A DNA stretch of 64,000 nt from Massilia sp. R2A-15 (GCF_030704305.1 NZ_CP131935.1:558001-622000); one strand, 5' to 3'. Positions 28,029 to 36,756 are shown, counted from the stretch's first letter. Made by a program: numbers and translations. The notes: a model not told the origin generated them from the letters alone.

Positions 28029-28868
28029 TCAGCCGCGCCGCTGCTGGAACTGACTGCTGAGGAATTCGGCGATGCGGGTCTGCGTGCCTTCGAGGTAGGG
28101 GATGTTCAGGTGGTCGGAATCGGGCACGATTTCGTCCTTGTGCAGCTTGCCCAACTTGGCCACCAGCAGGTCGGTGTGCGAATGCGGAACGATGTCGTCG
28201 AACGCGGCGCGCAGCACGTAGGTCGGCGCCGTCAGCGCGGACGCGTACTTGACGGACTCGAAGCGGTGGCGCAGCACGTACTCGATCGGCATGGTGCGAA
28301 AGCGCCGCTTGGCGATTGCCAGGATCGAATCGTAAGGCGTGATCAGCACCACCGAATGGGCGGCGCATTGCATCGCGACCTGCACCGCGACGCCCGAACC
28401 CAGGCTGCGGCCGACGATGGCGATGCGCGCGGGATCGACGTGGCCGCGCTCGGACAGCCAGTCGAACAGCATGCGGCCGTCGTCGACCATGTGCTGTTCG
28501 GCAGGATCGCCCTGCGAGTCGCCGTAGCCGCGGTAATTCACGGCCAGCACCGCCATGCCGGGAAACAGCTTGCCGGCGTCGCGCGCGACCCACGACACTT
28601 CTTCCGAACGGCCGCCGAAGTAGATCACGCCCGGGTGCGGACCGACCACCGCCGGCGTCATCAGCCAGCCGGAAAGCTTGGTGCCGTCGTCGGCGCGCAG
28701 GACGATAGGCCGGGTGCGGTGACCGCTGCTGCGCGGCCGCTCGACTTCGCGCTTGATGGTGGGATTGAACACCAGCCGGCGCTGGCTCGCCGCAATCGCG
28801 CCGGCAAAACCGAGCCACAGCATGCTGGCGATGCCGGCGACTCCCGCGACTTTTTTGGTATTGTTCAT
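28029..28868 (-). CDS. Alpha/beta hydrolase, membrane-anchored or exported
   Basis: A 279-aa protein. An N-terminal hydrophobic segment (VAGVAGIASMLWLGFAGAIA) is followed by an alpha/beta-hydrolase fold: oxyanion region VNYRGYGDSQG, nucleophile elbow IVGRSLGSG (Ser), and a probable acid and His in AAFDDIVPHSH and DSDHLN. It resembles BAAT/YfhR-type serine hydrolases. The start at MNNTKK is chosen over an upstream frame extension of atypical composition. The substrate is unknown. Confidence 0.85.
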   Translation of the reverse strand: MNNTKKVAGVAGIASMLWLGFAGAIAASQRRLVFNPTIKREVERPRSSGHRTRPIVLRADDGTKLSGWLMTPAVVGPHPGVIYFGGRSEEVSWVARDAGKLFPGMAVLAVNYRGYGDSQGDPAEQHMVDDGRMLFDWLSERGHVDPARIAIVGRSLGSGVAVQVAMQCAAHSVVLITPYDSILAIAKRRFRTMPIEYVLRHRFESVKYASALTAPTYVLRAAFDDIVPHSHTDLLVAKLGKLHKDEIVPDSDHLNIPYLEGTQTRIAEFLSSQFQQRRG

Positions 28869-29031
28869 ACGCACCAGTCTACTCGCGTTCGCGCCAGTTT
28901 GCCGGGCAGCGCGCAGTCGTGCGGCCCCGCGCAATTGAAGTTCGCCGCTTGCGTGGCTCGCATACAACGATGGTGCGACGAACTGCGTGCGCTGGATATC
29001 ACAGCGGCCAAACCGCGGCGGCGGACAGCGC

Positions 29032-30054
29032 TTAGCGGGCGCGCTGCAGTGTGAACACCGGCCGGATCGTGCCGGCTTTCGCGCCGCGCACGTTTTTCAA
29101 TTCGGGCTCGCGATAGTGTTCGAGCATCGCGCGCTGGCGCGCATCGAGCAGTCCGAGCTGGTCGAGCACGCTGTAGGTGGCGCACTGCAGGCTGCGCGCG
29201 GCGCCGTCGGCAATCTTGATGGCGATGCCCAGGCCCGCGGAGCGCACGCCGATCGTCTGCACCGCGTCGGCGCCGACCTTGGTCACCCATTCGCCGGCGC
29301 CCGCCGTCATGTAGGCCAGGTCGCAGCGGGCCTCGCCCGACACCAGGTCGGGGTGGGCCGTCATGGCGTCGAACAGGTCGCCCAGCGGCGCCCCCAGGCG
29401 CGGATCGGAGCGGCCTTGGGCCAGGCGCGCGAACAGGTGCGCGAGGCGCGACAGCGGCAGCGCGTAATTGGGCGCCGAGCAGCCATCGAGGCCGGCCGGC
29501 ATGGCGCGCGCATCGACGCCGGCGGTGGCTGCCAGGGTCGCGCGAATCGCCTGCTGCAAGGGATGCGCCGGGTCGACGTAGCCCGCGACGGGCTGGTCGT
29601 GCAGGCGGCACCAGGCGAGAAAGCCGCTGTGCTTGCCGGAGCAGTTGTGGTGCAGCTGGCTCCAGCGGCGATCGGGCGCGGGCTGGCCGACGCTGTCGTA
29701 GTACAGCGGCAAGTGGCAGCCGCATTCGAGATCGCTTTCGGCCAGGCCGATCCGGGCGAGGATGGAGGTGACCGCGGCGATGTGCTTCGGCTCGCCGGAA
29801 TGGCTGGCGCACAGCAGCGCGACTTCGGACGGCGTCAGGGCGAAGCGGGCCGGGCCGTCGGCGAGCAGGAAGGGAAGGGCCTGGAAGGGCTTGATGGCCG
29901 AACGGGTGAAGGTCATGAAGTCCGGGTCGCCGGCCCACCACTGCAGCCTGCCCTCGGTATCGACGACGGCGACCGAGCCGAGATGGACGTTTTCGGCGCT
30001 GTACCCGGTGGACGGAAAACCGCGGGTGGTTTCAACCAAGGGGACAAGCTTCAT
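29032..30054 (-). CDS. Asparaginase, Rhizobium AnsA (thermolabile) type
   Basis: A 340-aa enzyme of the asparaginase II family, unrelated to E. coli AnsB. Conserved stretches are RSAIKPFQALPFLLADG, ALLCASHSGEPKHI, LHHNCSGKHSGFL (catalytic region of the ReAII structure) and GLDGCSAPNYALPL. It hydrolyses L-asparagine to aspartate and ammonia in the cytoplasm. The start at MKLVPLVETTRG is used because the upstream frame is poorly conserved-looking basic sequence. It follows the Fap-like operon by 147 bases on the same strand. Confidence 0.88.
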   Translation of the reverse strand: MKLVPLVETTRGFPSTGYSAENVHLGSVAVVDTEGRLQWWAGDPDFMTFTRSAIKPFQALPFLLADGPARFALTPSEVALLCASHSGEPKHIAAVTSILARIGLAESDLECGCHLPLYYDSVGQPAPDRRWSQLHHNCSGKHSGFLAWCRLHDQPVAGYVDPAHPLQQAIRATLAATAGVDARAMPAGLDGCSAPNYALPLSRLAHLFARLAQGRSDPRLGAPLGDLFDAMTAHPDLVSGEARCDLAYMTAGAGEWVTKVGADAVQTIGVRSAGLGIAIKIADGAARSLQCATYSVLDQLGLLDARQRAMLEHYREPELKNVRGAKAGTIRPVFTLQRAR

Positions 30055-30201
30055 GGAGCGGTCTCGGTTGCGAGGGACGGCTCCTACTGTAATCGAAAAC
30101 CGGCGCGCCACCAATCTCGCGCGCCGCGCCGACCGTGCCGGCTTCGACGATGGGGGCAGGCCCGCGGGACCGGCCACCGGGCCGGGGAGGGCGCTGGGGC
30201 T

Positions 30202-31611
30202 TCAGAAGCTGGTGGGAATTCGTACGGTCAGCGAGACGTCCGGCGTATCCCGCGTGAGGCCGGCGCCGACCGACACGTTGAGCGTGCGTTTTTCGCTGAG
30301 ACGGTAGGAGTATCCCAGCAGCAGCGTGCCGAGCTGTGTGCGTACCGCCCCCGGCACCGGCACGCCGTTCTGGAGGGTGCGCGCGATCGACTGGTGATCG
30401 TAGCCGAGGCTGAACGAGGCCTTGTCGTTGAGCGCCAGGCCGATCCCGAAATTGAAGCCGATCACGCCGCCCGGCTTGATCTCGCCGAGAAATTCGCGCT
30501 CGCCGCCAAGCACGAGGCGGCTGATGTTGCGCCGCTTGAAGTTGTGCAGGTAGCTGACGCTGCCGAAAAACACCGCGGGGTCGGAGGGGAACAGCCAGGT
30601 CAGGTTCGGCTGCAGCGAGTAGAAGCCGGAGCCGGTGGGCAGATCGAGCGGCAGGCCGCTGCCGGTGACGTTTTCGCCGATGCAGCGCTTGAGGCAATCG
30701 GTGACGACGGAAAATGGGTCGCGCCCGTTGCGGAACTTGAAGCGCATGCCGGCGATGAAGTAGGGCTTGTCGGCGCCGCCGTCGTTCATCTGGTAGCGCA
30801 AGGCGTATTCGGCGTCGCCCATGGCGCGGCCGCTGGTGTCGAATACGCGATCGACCGCGGTGCCGGTAAACACTTCGCGGCTGACGGACGAATCGGACCG
30901 GTACACATACGGAAGCTTCAGTTCGGCCTCGAGGCGGTTGGACACGCCCATGCGGCCGGTCAGGGCGGCGGTGAGGGTGTTGCGCTTCACTTCGCGCACA
31001 TCGACCAGGCCGATCAGCAAGGCGGGAATGATGGTGTAGCCGACCAGGGAAATCCGGTTGCTGGAGGAATAGGCGAATTGCACCGACGGCTCCAGCACGA
31101 ACTTGCCGCGCGGCGTGAGCACGCCGGGCTGTTCGAACAGCGGTGCGACCGCGGGCGGACGGCCGTCGCGCGCCGGCGGCTGGCCGACCGCGCTGCGCGG
31201 CAGCGGCGCGGGCTGCGGCTGTGGCGCCGGCTGCGGCTGCTGCGGCGGCTGTGGCGCCGGCACGCTTGCGTCCTGCGGGGTCTGGCCATTGGCCGGATCG
31301 GCGCCGGTCGTGTCCTGTGCCTGGCCGTTGCCGGTGCCGCGCTGCGCATCGAGCTGTTCGACGCTGGCGCTGCGCACGCCGCCGCCGAAGGACGCGCCGA
31401 GATCGCGTTCGAGCGCGCGCTGCGCCGCGACTTCGCGCGCGAGCGCTTCGAGCTCCTTGCGTTGGGCAGCCAGTTCCTGCCTCATGACCTTGAGCTGGTT
31501 GGTCAGCTCCCGGTGTGTGAGATCCTCCTGTGGACGCGCGTGCGAAATGGGACTGAGCAACAGCGCCGACAATCCGGCGCTGCGCAAACCAGTGACAAGA
31601 AATTGCTGCAT
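30202..31611 (-). CDS. FapF-like outer-membrane barrel with N-terminal coiled coil
   Basis: A 469-aa exported protein. After a signal peptide (about residues 1-25) comes a heptad coiled coil (about 35-70), a Pro/Gln-rich linker (about 105-150), and a C-terminal region of alternating hydrophobic strands ending in VSLTVRIPTSF, typical of a beta-barrel with a terminal Phe. This order matches FapF, the trimeric amyloid-secretion pore of Pseudomonas, in design though not in close sequence. Residues 86-93 read QLDAQRGT, echoing the QLxxxRGG motif of two proteins in the same operon. GGAGGAA precedes the ATG. It is the last gene of the operon. Confidence 0.75.
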   Translation of the reverse strand: MQQFLVTGLRSAGLSALLLSPISHARPQEDLTHRELTNQLKVMRQELAAQRKELEALAREVAAQRALERDLGASFGGGVRSASVEQLDAQRGTGNGQAQDTTGADPANGQTPQDASVPAPQPPQQPQPAPQPQPAPLPRSAVGQPPARDGRPPAVAPLFEQPGVLTPRGKFVLEPSVQFAYSSSNRISLVGYTIIPALLIGLVDVREVKRNTLTAALTGRMGVSNRLEAELKLPYVYRSDSSVSREVFTGTAVDRVFDTSGRAMGDAEYALRYQMNDGGADKPYFIAGMRFKFRNGRDPFSVVTDCLKRCIGENVTGSGLPLDLPTGSGFYSLQPNLTWLFPSDPAVFFGSVSYLHNFKRRNISRLVLGGEREFLGEIKPGGVIGFNFGIGLALNDKASFSLGYDHQSIARTLQNGVPVPGAVRTQLGTLLLGYSYRLSEKRTLNVSVGAGLTRDTPDVSLTVRIPTSF

Positions 31612-31650
31612 GCTTCCTCCGATCGAATACCTGGGTCGGCGCGACTTTCA

Positions 31651-32163
31651 CTAGGGACTGACGGCGCGCGCCAGCGCATCGTTCAGGCTGCTTTGAAAAT
31701 TGAGGCTCTTCAGCAAGCTGCCGCTATTGACGGTCGCACTGATCACAGTCTCGCTGCGAATCAGTTGATCGTTCAGCGTGTTCTGGATCACGACACCGCC
31801 AAGAACGCGCGCGGACTCACCCGCTTGATAGATGTTGTCACTGCCGTTCTGGATGAGTTTGACGGACGACAGGGCTTCGTGCGTTTGAATTGCCTGCTCA
31901 GAACTCAGCCGATTCAGGTCGGCAATATCGATGCGCGTGCGCGCAACGACGTCGCCATTGATCGAGACGATTTTCTCGATGCCGAGCGACATCGCCAGTC
32001 CGTTGGGCAAGGTGAAGCCGCCACGCGCGGCGTCGAGCTGACCGGCGTCGACCGGCTGCCAGTCGCTGGCCGGGTCGGCCCTATCGTCGGCCGCAGCGGG
32101 CGCGCCGAAGCCGGCAAGCGCGAGCCACAGGCTCACGTGCAAGAGTTCCTTGGTGCTTCGCAT
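31651..32163 (-). CDS. FapE-like exported protein with double-glycine motif
   Basis: A 170-aa protein. The signal peptide (about residues 1-25, ending PAAA) is followed by a short segment with VDAGQLDAARGGF (Gly-Gly at 48-49), a beta-rich stretch (LAMSLGIEKIVSINGDVVAR), then LIQNGSDNIYQ and IQNTLNDQLIRSETVI (126-141). The double-glycine segment looks like a C39-peptidase cleavage site, and a C39 peptidase is encoded directly upstream in the operon. The last motif is shared with the 140-aa protein at 32859-33281. GGAG precedes the ATG. Assignment as FapE-like rests on position and size. Confidence 0.7.
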   Translation of the reverse strand: MRSTKELLHVSLWLALAGFGAPAAADDRADPASDWQPVDAGQLDAARGGFTLPNGLAMSLGIEKIVSINGDVVARTRIDIADLNRLSSEQAIQTHEALSSVKLIQNGSDNIYQAGESARVLGGVVIQNTLNDQLIRSETVISATVNSGSLLKSLNFQSSLNDALARAVSP

Positions 32164-32175
32164 GAAGTTCTCCAG

Positions 32176-32856
32176 TTAGTAGTCGCCCGGTCCGCGCTTG
32201 GCCATGGTGATGGTGCTGAGGCCGTCGCGATTGATGCCGGTTCCCAGCGGCGCGTGCGGCGCGGCGCGCCAGTCGGCGAGCCGGTTGAAGGCGGGCGTGC
32301 GCGCGTCGCCGTGGATGACGAACAGCAGCTTGTTGCGCCAGATTTGTTCGAAGGCCTCGCGCGGCAGCGAGCGCGTGCCGTTGGCCGGATCGCCAATAAG
32401 GATGCGGCCCTCGGCGGCGCCCTTGATGACGACGAAATGGTTGTAGCCTTTTTCGGAGACCAGCACGATGGCCGGCAGCCTGGCGTCGATCAGCTTTTGC
32501 AAGGGCAGCTTGAAGCCGTCGGCCTGGAAGCCCTTGGCGGCGAGGAAGCGCTTGATGTCGAGCAGCGAAAAACCTTCCTTGCGGATCTTGCGCTGGTCGC
32601 CGTGCAGATACATCTGCTCGAACACCGCCTGTTCGCTCACCGCGACGCCGTAGTGATGGGTGAGCAGGGTGGCTGCGGCCGCCGATCCGCAGCTGAAATC
32701 GAATTGCTGCCGCAGCGTGCTCTTGAAGCGCATCTCTTTCATGCTCGCCACCGGCACCGAATAGCGCGCGCCGGCGATGCCGGGCAGGTCGATGGCCCCC
32801 GCCTGCTGCGCCGCGCACGACAGCAGCAAGGCGGCGGCGAGTCGCGGGATGTTCAT
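32176..32856 (-). CDS. C39-family cysteine peptidase, periplasmic, FapD-like
   Basis: A 226-aa protein with a signal peptide (about residues 1-21) and a C39 (double-glycine peptidase) domain. The catalytic triad is visible: Cys56 in FDFSCGSAAAATLL, His140 in GYNHFVVIKG, and Asp156 in LIGDPANGTRSL. There is no ABC-transporter part, as in FapD of the Pseudomonas Fap system. It starts two bases after the preceding gene and ends 12 bases before the next, so it is tightly embedded in the operon. Likely substrates are the two neighbouring proteins with QLxxxRGG motifs; this is inference. Confidence 0.85.
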   Translation of the reverse strand: MNIPRLAAALLLSCAAQQAGAIDLPGIAGARYSVPVASMKEMRFKSTLRQQFDFSCGSAAAATLLTHHYGVAVSEQAVFEQMYLHGDQRKIRKEGFSLLDIKRFLAAKGFQADGFKLPLQKLIDARLPAIVLVSEKGYNHFVVIKGAAEGRILIGDPANGTRSLPREAFEQIWRNKLLFVIHGDARTPAFNRLADWRAAPHAPLGTGINRDGLSTITMAKRGPGDY

Positions 32857-32858
32857 GG

Positions 32859-33281
32859 CTATTGCAGCTGAAGGTTGATGACGGTGGCGCTTTGAATCAG
32901 CACGTTGGCGCCGGAATTCTGGATGACGATCGGAATGCCGCTCATGTTGGCGAACGAGCCGCTCTCGATGATGTTCCACCCGGTGCTGACATTGGTCGCC
33001 GAATTGCCGTTGACGGTGCCGGTGAACCTGGTGTCGATCGCGGTGCGGACGTCGCCGCCGCGCGAATGCTCGAGCTGGGCGTCATCGGCGGGAACCGCGA
33101 ATCCGAGCGCTTCCTCCCTAGCAGGGGCCTGCTGGCGGGGTGGCGCGGACGCTTGCGGAAGTGGCGCGCGCGCCTCGGGTATTGCGGCGGCGCCGGGATC
33201 GGATTGCTGCGCTTGCGCGGCCGACGCGAATGCGAGCACGGCGGCGAACACGATGCGGCGGCGGCTGGATAAAGGAAGCAT
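32859..33281 (-). CDS. Small exported protein with double-glycine motif and C-terminal QN motif
   Basis: A 140-aa protein. The signal peptide (about residues 1-24) is followed by a Pro/Ala/Gln-rich segment, then DDAQLEHSRGGD (Gly-Gly at 75-76), then a polar beta-like tail ending in IQNSGANVLIQSATVI (120-135). The tail motif matches the 170-aa protein of the same operon at most positions. It could be a minor fibre subunit or nucleator (FapA/FapB position). AAGGAG precedes the ATG. The frame is open further upstream without a ribosome-binding site. Confidence 0.7.
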   Translation of the reverse strand: MLPLSSRRRIVFAAVLAFASAAQAQQSDPGAAAIPEARAPLPQASAPPRQQAPAREEALGFAVPADDAQLEHSRGGDVRTAIDTRFTGTVNGNSATNVSTGWNIIESGSFANMSGIPIVIQNSGANVLIQSATVINLQLQ

Positions 33282-33346
33282 GGCTTCTCCTTTCGATGGC
33301 AGATGAAGCCGCCGCACCGGGGACGTCCGGTGCGGCGGCCAGCCGC

Positions 33347-34939
33347 TTAGTGGCTGCCGACGTTCAGGTTGGCCTGGACGTTGACGTTTTGCTGCACCAG
33401 TGCGGCGATACCAGTGTTTTGGCTGGCAAGGAAGATGCCTGCCGCCGACTGACCCACGGTGGTCATGGTATTGGACGCATTGAAGGTGCCTGCATCGACG
33501 CTGACGGCGCCGCTGTTTCCGCCAGCTGCGCCAGTGCCGTCGCCGCCGGTTCCGGCCGCTGCGGTATTGGTGCCGCCGCCGCCGCCATTGCCCGCGGTGT
33601 TGGTGCCGCCGCTGCCGCCTGCGCCGCCATTGCCGGCGGTGGCGTCACCGACAGTGGCAGGGCCGTTGCTGGCATTGCCGTTGGACGAAGCGCCGCCCGT
33701 GGCGCCATTGCCCGCGGTGTTCGAGGCATCGCCGGAGTTGCCGCCAGCCGCGCCTGCCGCACCATTGCCGCCTGCCGCGCCGCTGCTGGTGCCGCCAGCG
33801 CCTGCGCCCCCTGCGCCGCCGGTGCCAAGCGCGCCATTGCCGGCGGTGCTGGCCGCCGTGCCGCCTGCGCCGCCAGCGCCCGTGGTGCCGCCCGCGCCGC
33901 CTGCGCCGCCTGCGCCGCCGGCGCCGCCAGCGCCACCTGCGCCGGAAGTTCCGGCGCCGCCGACCGCGGCGGCGGACGAACCGGCCGAGCCTGCGCCGGT
34001 GCCGGCGGTGTCGCCGCGGCTGCTGCCGCTCGCCCTGCTGCCGGAAGCGGCGATGCCGCCCAGGCCAGCGCCGCCGTCGCCGCCGTAGCCGCCGTAGCCG
34101 CCTTCGGCGCCGTTGCCGCCGGCAGCCCCGCCGGTGCGCCCGCCGTTGCCACCGCTGCTGCGGGCCGCGTCGCCGCCCCAGCCGCCGACGGCCAGGCCGC
34201 CCTTGCCGCCGTTGCCGCCGTAGACCGCGCCGCCCGCGCCGCCGGCACCGCCGTTGCCGCCATTGCCGCCCGCGCCGCCGTCACCGCTGATGGCGCCAAC
34301 GGCGTCGCCGCCCCTGCCGCCATTGCCGGCGTTGCTGTCGCCGACCGAGGCGTCACCGTTGCTGGCCCAGCCATTGTTGAGGGCGCTGCCGCCGGTCGAA
34401 CCGGAAGCTGCGTTGGCGCCTCTGGCATGGCCGCCGTTGCCGCCCACGCCAAGGGCCGAACCGCCCTTGCCGTAGCCGCCGTAGCCGTCGCCGCCGTTGC
34501 CGGCCGTGCTGTTGCCCGTGTTGATGGCGGTATTGCCGATGCCGTAGACGGTGTTGCCCGTCACTGTGCCATTCAGGTTGCTGGTATTGATGGCCCTGTT
34601 GGAGTTGAACGAATCGCTGAACGTGGCCGTGGCGGTGCCGCCGTTGTTGGCAGCGGCAGTGCCATGGCCGTACGACTCGGCCCCGCCAGTGCTGTTGTTC
34701 TGGTCGGTGCTGTTGTCGTTATGGTGTGCGCTGCTGTTGTCGTTGTCGTGCGCCGAGCTGTCTGTTGCCGTGGAATTTTCGTTCGCTTGTGGCCCGTGGC
34801 CACTTTGATTGCTGTTGGCCACGGCCAATTGGGCGAGCCTGCCGTCGACCGTGGGCCCGCCGGCGGTGTTGGTGGGATTTGCGCTGGCGGTTGCGCAGAA
34901 AGCGAGCGCGATCGCTGCCGCCAAGATAGTTCGTTTCAT
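33347..34939 (-). CDS. Exported Gly/Asn-rich repeat protein, candidate amyloid or surface fibre subunit
   Basis: A 530-aa protein. The signal peptide ends at about residue 20 (ATASA). A polar stretch rich in Asn, Ser, Asp and His follows (about 30-80). Then come about 400 residues dominated by Gly, Ala, Asn and Ser in GNGG-, GGAGGAGG- and GGNGG-type repeats, reminiscent in composition of PE_PGRS proteins. The C-terminus ends in SQNTGIAALVQQNVNVQANL, resembling the QN motif of its operon partners and amyloid repeats of FapC/curli type. It is the first gene behind a sigma-54-type promoter, as expected for the main secreted product. Long upstream frame extension is rejected because the signal peptide starts here. 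Confidence 0.75.
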   Translation of the reverse strand: MKRTILAAAIALAFCATASANPTNTAGGPTVDGRLAQLAVANSNQSGHGPQANENSTATDSSAHDNDNSSAHHNDNSTDQNNSTGGAESYGHGTAAANNGGTATATFSDSFNSNRAINTSNLNGTVTGNTVYGIGNTAINTGNSTAGNGGDGYGGYGKGGSALGVGGNGGHARGANAASGSTGGSALNNGWASNGDASVGDSNAGNGGRGGDAVGAISGDGGAGGNGGNGGAGGAGGAVYGGNGGKGGLAVGGWGGDAARSSGGNGGRTGGAAGGNGAEGGYGGYGGDGGAGLGGIAASGSRASGSSRGDTAGTGAGSAGSSAAAVGGAGTSGAGGAGGAGGAGGAGGAGGTTGAGGAGGTAASTAGNGALGTGGAGGAGAGGTSSGAAGGNGAAGAAGGNSGDASNTAGNGATGGASSNGNASNGPATVGDATAGNGGAGGSGGTNTAGNGGGGGTNTAAAGTGGDGTGAAGGNSGAVSVDAGTFNASNTMTTVGQSAAGIFLASQNTGIAALVQQNVNVQANLNVGSH

Positions 34940-35023
34940 AGTAGTAGCCCCTTTGGAGAAACAATTTACGGAAAGATTGAAGTCGGTCGATGCCTCCGGC
35001 GACTGGTCCGGCAGGCCTACTAC

Positions 35024-35039
35024 TGCAAAGACGATGCCA
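35024..35039 (-). promoter_or_regulatory. Sigma-54 (-24/-12) promoter of the Fap-like operon
   Basis: The minus strand reads TGGCATCGTCTTTGCA. The GG and GC elements are exactly ten bases apart and both agree with the TGGCAC/TTGCA consensus at all but one position. The predicted transcription start is near 35013, giving an untranslated leader of about 73 bases before the ATG at 34939. A sigma-54 activator gene lies immediately upstream. Confidence 0.8.
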
Positions 35040-35228
35040 GCGCGGCCGCGGCTGCGCCAGGTGATTGAAAACACAAGGAAAAGCCTGTGACTTGTGGTAG
35101 CGCACCGGGCGCCGTGACGGCCCCGGCGTATCGGCCGTGCGACGGCTGAGATGGGACGGACGTCACGGGCGCCTGCGCGCAGCGGCGTCAGCACGGGGCG
35201 GCGGGCGCATGCGTGACGCGACGCATCG

Positions 35229-35246
35229 TGTCGCAGCGCTGTGACA
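35229..35246. promoter_or_regulatory. Candidate activator-binding dyad upstream of the sigma-54 promoter
   Basis: TGTCGCAGCGCTGTGACA is an 18-base palindrome with one mismatched pair. It is centred about 205 bases upstream of the sigma-54 promoter, a normal distance for an enhancer bound by the adjacent activator. A second dyad, ATGCGT-6-ACGCAT (35209-35226), lies beside it. The gap 34940-35307 shows no gene. Confidence 0.5.
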
Positions 35247-35307
35247 GCAGGCCGGTGCGTGCACCGGCGCGGGGCGGTGCCCGGTAACGCGGGCGATACA
35301 GTCGGGC

Positions 35308-36636
35308 TCACGGTTCGATGCCGTGCTTGGCGAGCAGGCGGTACAGGGTCATGCGCGAGACGCCCAGATCGCGTGCCGCATGGGTGATGTTGCGGCCGGC
35401 GCGTTCGAGGCTGGCGCCGATGGCGGCGCGCTCGGCATCGATGCGCGAGGCGTCGAGGCCGGCGCCGCGCGACAGGGCGCGGCGCGGCGCCAGGCCCAGG
35501 TCGTGCGGCCCGATCAGGCGGCCTTCGGACAGCACCATCGCGCGCCGGGTGCGGTTGATCAGCTCGCGCACATTGCCCGGCCAGTCATGGTCGCGGATCG
35601 CGCGCAGCGCGTCGCTGCCGAAGCCTTTGAGGTGCGGCGCCTTTTCGGCGGCGAAGGTGCGGAAGAAGTGGTGCGCCAGCATCTCGAGGTCGTCGCGGCG
35701 CTCGCGCAGCGGCGGCACGTCGATCGGCAGCACGTTGAGCCGGTAGTACAGGTCCTCGCGGAACAGGCCGTCGGCCACCGCCTGCTGCAGGTTCACGTGC
35801 GAAGCGGCGATCACGCGCACGTCGACCGACACGGCGCGCGTCGAGCCGACCCGGTAGATGGTTTTCTCCTGCAGGAAGCGCAGCAGGTTCGACTGCAGGT
35901 CTTTCGGCAGGTCGGCGATTTCGTCGAGGAACACGCTGCCGCCGGCGGCCGATTCGATCAGCCCGGTCTTGTCGCGCGCCGCGCCGGTGAAGGCGCCGCG
36001 CGCATGGCCGAACAGTTCGGACTGGATCAGCGCGGGCGGGATGGCGCCGCAGTTGATCGGCACGAACGGCCCGGCGGCGCGCGCCGACTGGCTGTGGATG
36101 GCCTGCGCGGTGAGCTCCTTGCCGCTGCCGCTCTCGCCCCAGATCAGCACCGGGGCCTGCGATTGCGCGACCTTGGCGATCTGCGCGCGCAGGCGGCAGA
36201 TCGCCGCGCTGGTGCCAGTGAGCGCCATCAGGTCGGCCGCGGGCGTGCCGTCGGGCTGGGCGCGCAGCAGCGCCATGCCGTGCGCGTGGCCGAGCGTGTG
36301 CAGCAGGCGCTGCGGGTCGACCGGGCGGGTGTGGAAATCGGCCAGGTGGCCGGCCACCAGCGCGCGGCAGGCGGCGGCGGCGAGGGCGTTGGGCGCCAGC
36401 ACGCCGACCCACTGGACGTTCCAGTGTTCGCGGAAGAAGCGCTCGGCCTCGTGCGGCCCGTCCGGCCCCGGCAGGTCGAGCGCAAGGCCGACCAGGTAGC
36501 TGCGGGTGCGCAAGGCGCGGGCGGCGTCGCGCCAGCCGGTGACGATGCGCACGTCCCAGTCGCCCAGCGCGGCGCACGGTTCGGCCGCGCCCTCGGCGCC
36601 GTCGAATGCGATGCACAACAGTTTTTTGAGCGACAT
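35308..36636 (-). CDS. Sigma-54-dependent transcriptional activator
   Basis: A 442-aa regulator with an unusual receiver-like N-terminus (about residues 1-130), an AAA+ domain with Walker A GESGSGKE, the sigma-54 contact loop GAFTGA and Walker [11 protein letters not shown], and a Fis-type C-terminal helix-turn-helix ([20 protein letters not shown]). The N-terminus resembles VpsR-type regulators in lacking an obvious phosphorylation pocket. It ends 268 bases upstream of the sigma-54 promoter of the Fap-like operon in the same orientation, so control of that operon is the simplest reading. Confidence 0.9.
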   Translation of the reverse strand: MSLKKLLCIAFDGAEGAAEPCAALGDWDVRIVTGWRDAARALRTRSYLVGLALDLPGPDGPHEAERFFREHWNVQWVGVLAPNALAAAACRALVAGHLADFHTRPVDPQRLLHTLGHAHGMALLRAQPDGTPAADLMALTGTSAAICRLRAQIAKVAQSQAPVLIWGESGSGKELTAQAIHSQSARAAGPFVPINCGAIPPALIQSELFGHARGAFTGAARDKTGLIESAAGGSVFLDEIADLPKDLQSNLLRFLQEKTIYRVGSTRAVSVDVRVIAASHVNLQQAVADGLFREDLYYRLNVLPIDVPPLRERRDDLEMLAHHFFRTFAAEKAPHLKGFGSDALRAIRDHDWPGNVRELINRTRRAMVLSEGRLIGPHDLGLAPRRALSRGAGLDASRIDAERAAIGASLERAGRNITHAARDLGVSRMTLYRLLAKHGIEP

Positions 36637-36756
36637 GACAAGGCCCGCGATGAGCGTGTCCTTATCGGATCGTCCGGCGCTGAACTTGGTTCGCAGCGAA
36701 CCATTGATGCAGATTGCTGTGGGCTCCCGCAGTTCGAGATAGCGGGCCCAGCCGAA

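Noticed and set aside
33140..35068. A 642-aa plus-strand frame rich in Ala and Gly opposite the Gly-rich protein gene
   Set aside because: It is the antisense shadow of GGC/GCC repeats; the minus strand has a signal peptide, promoter and operon context.
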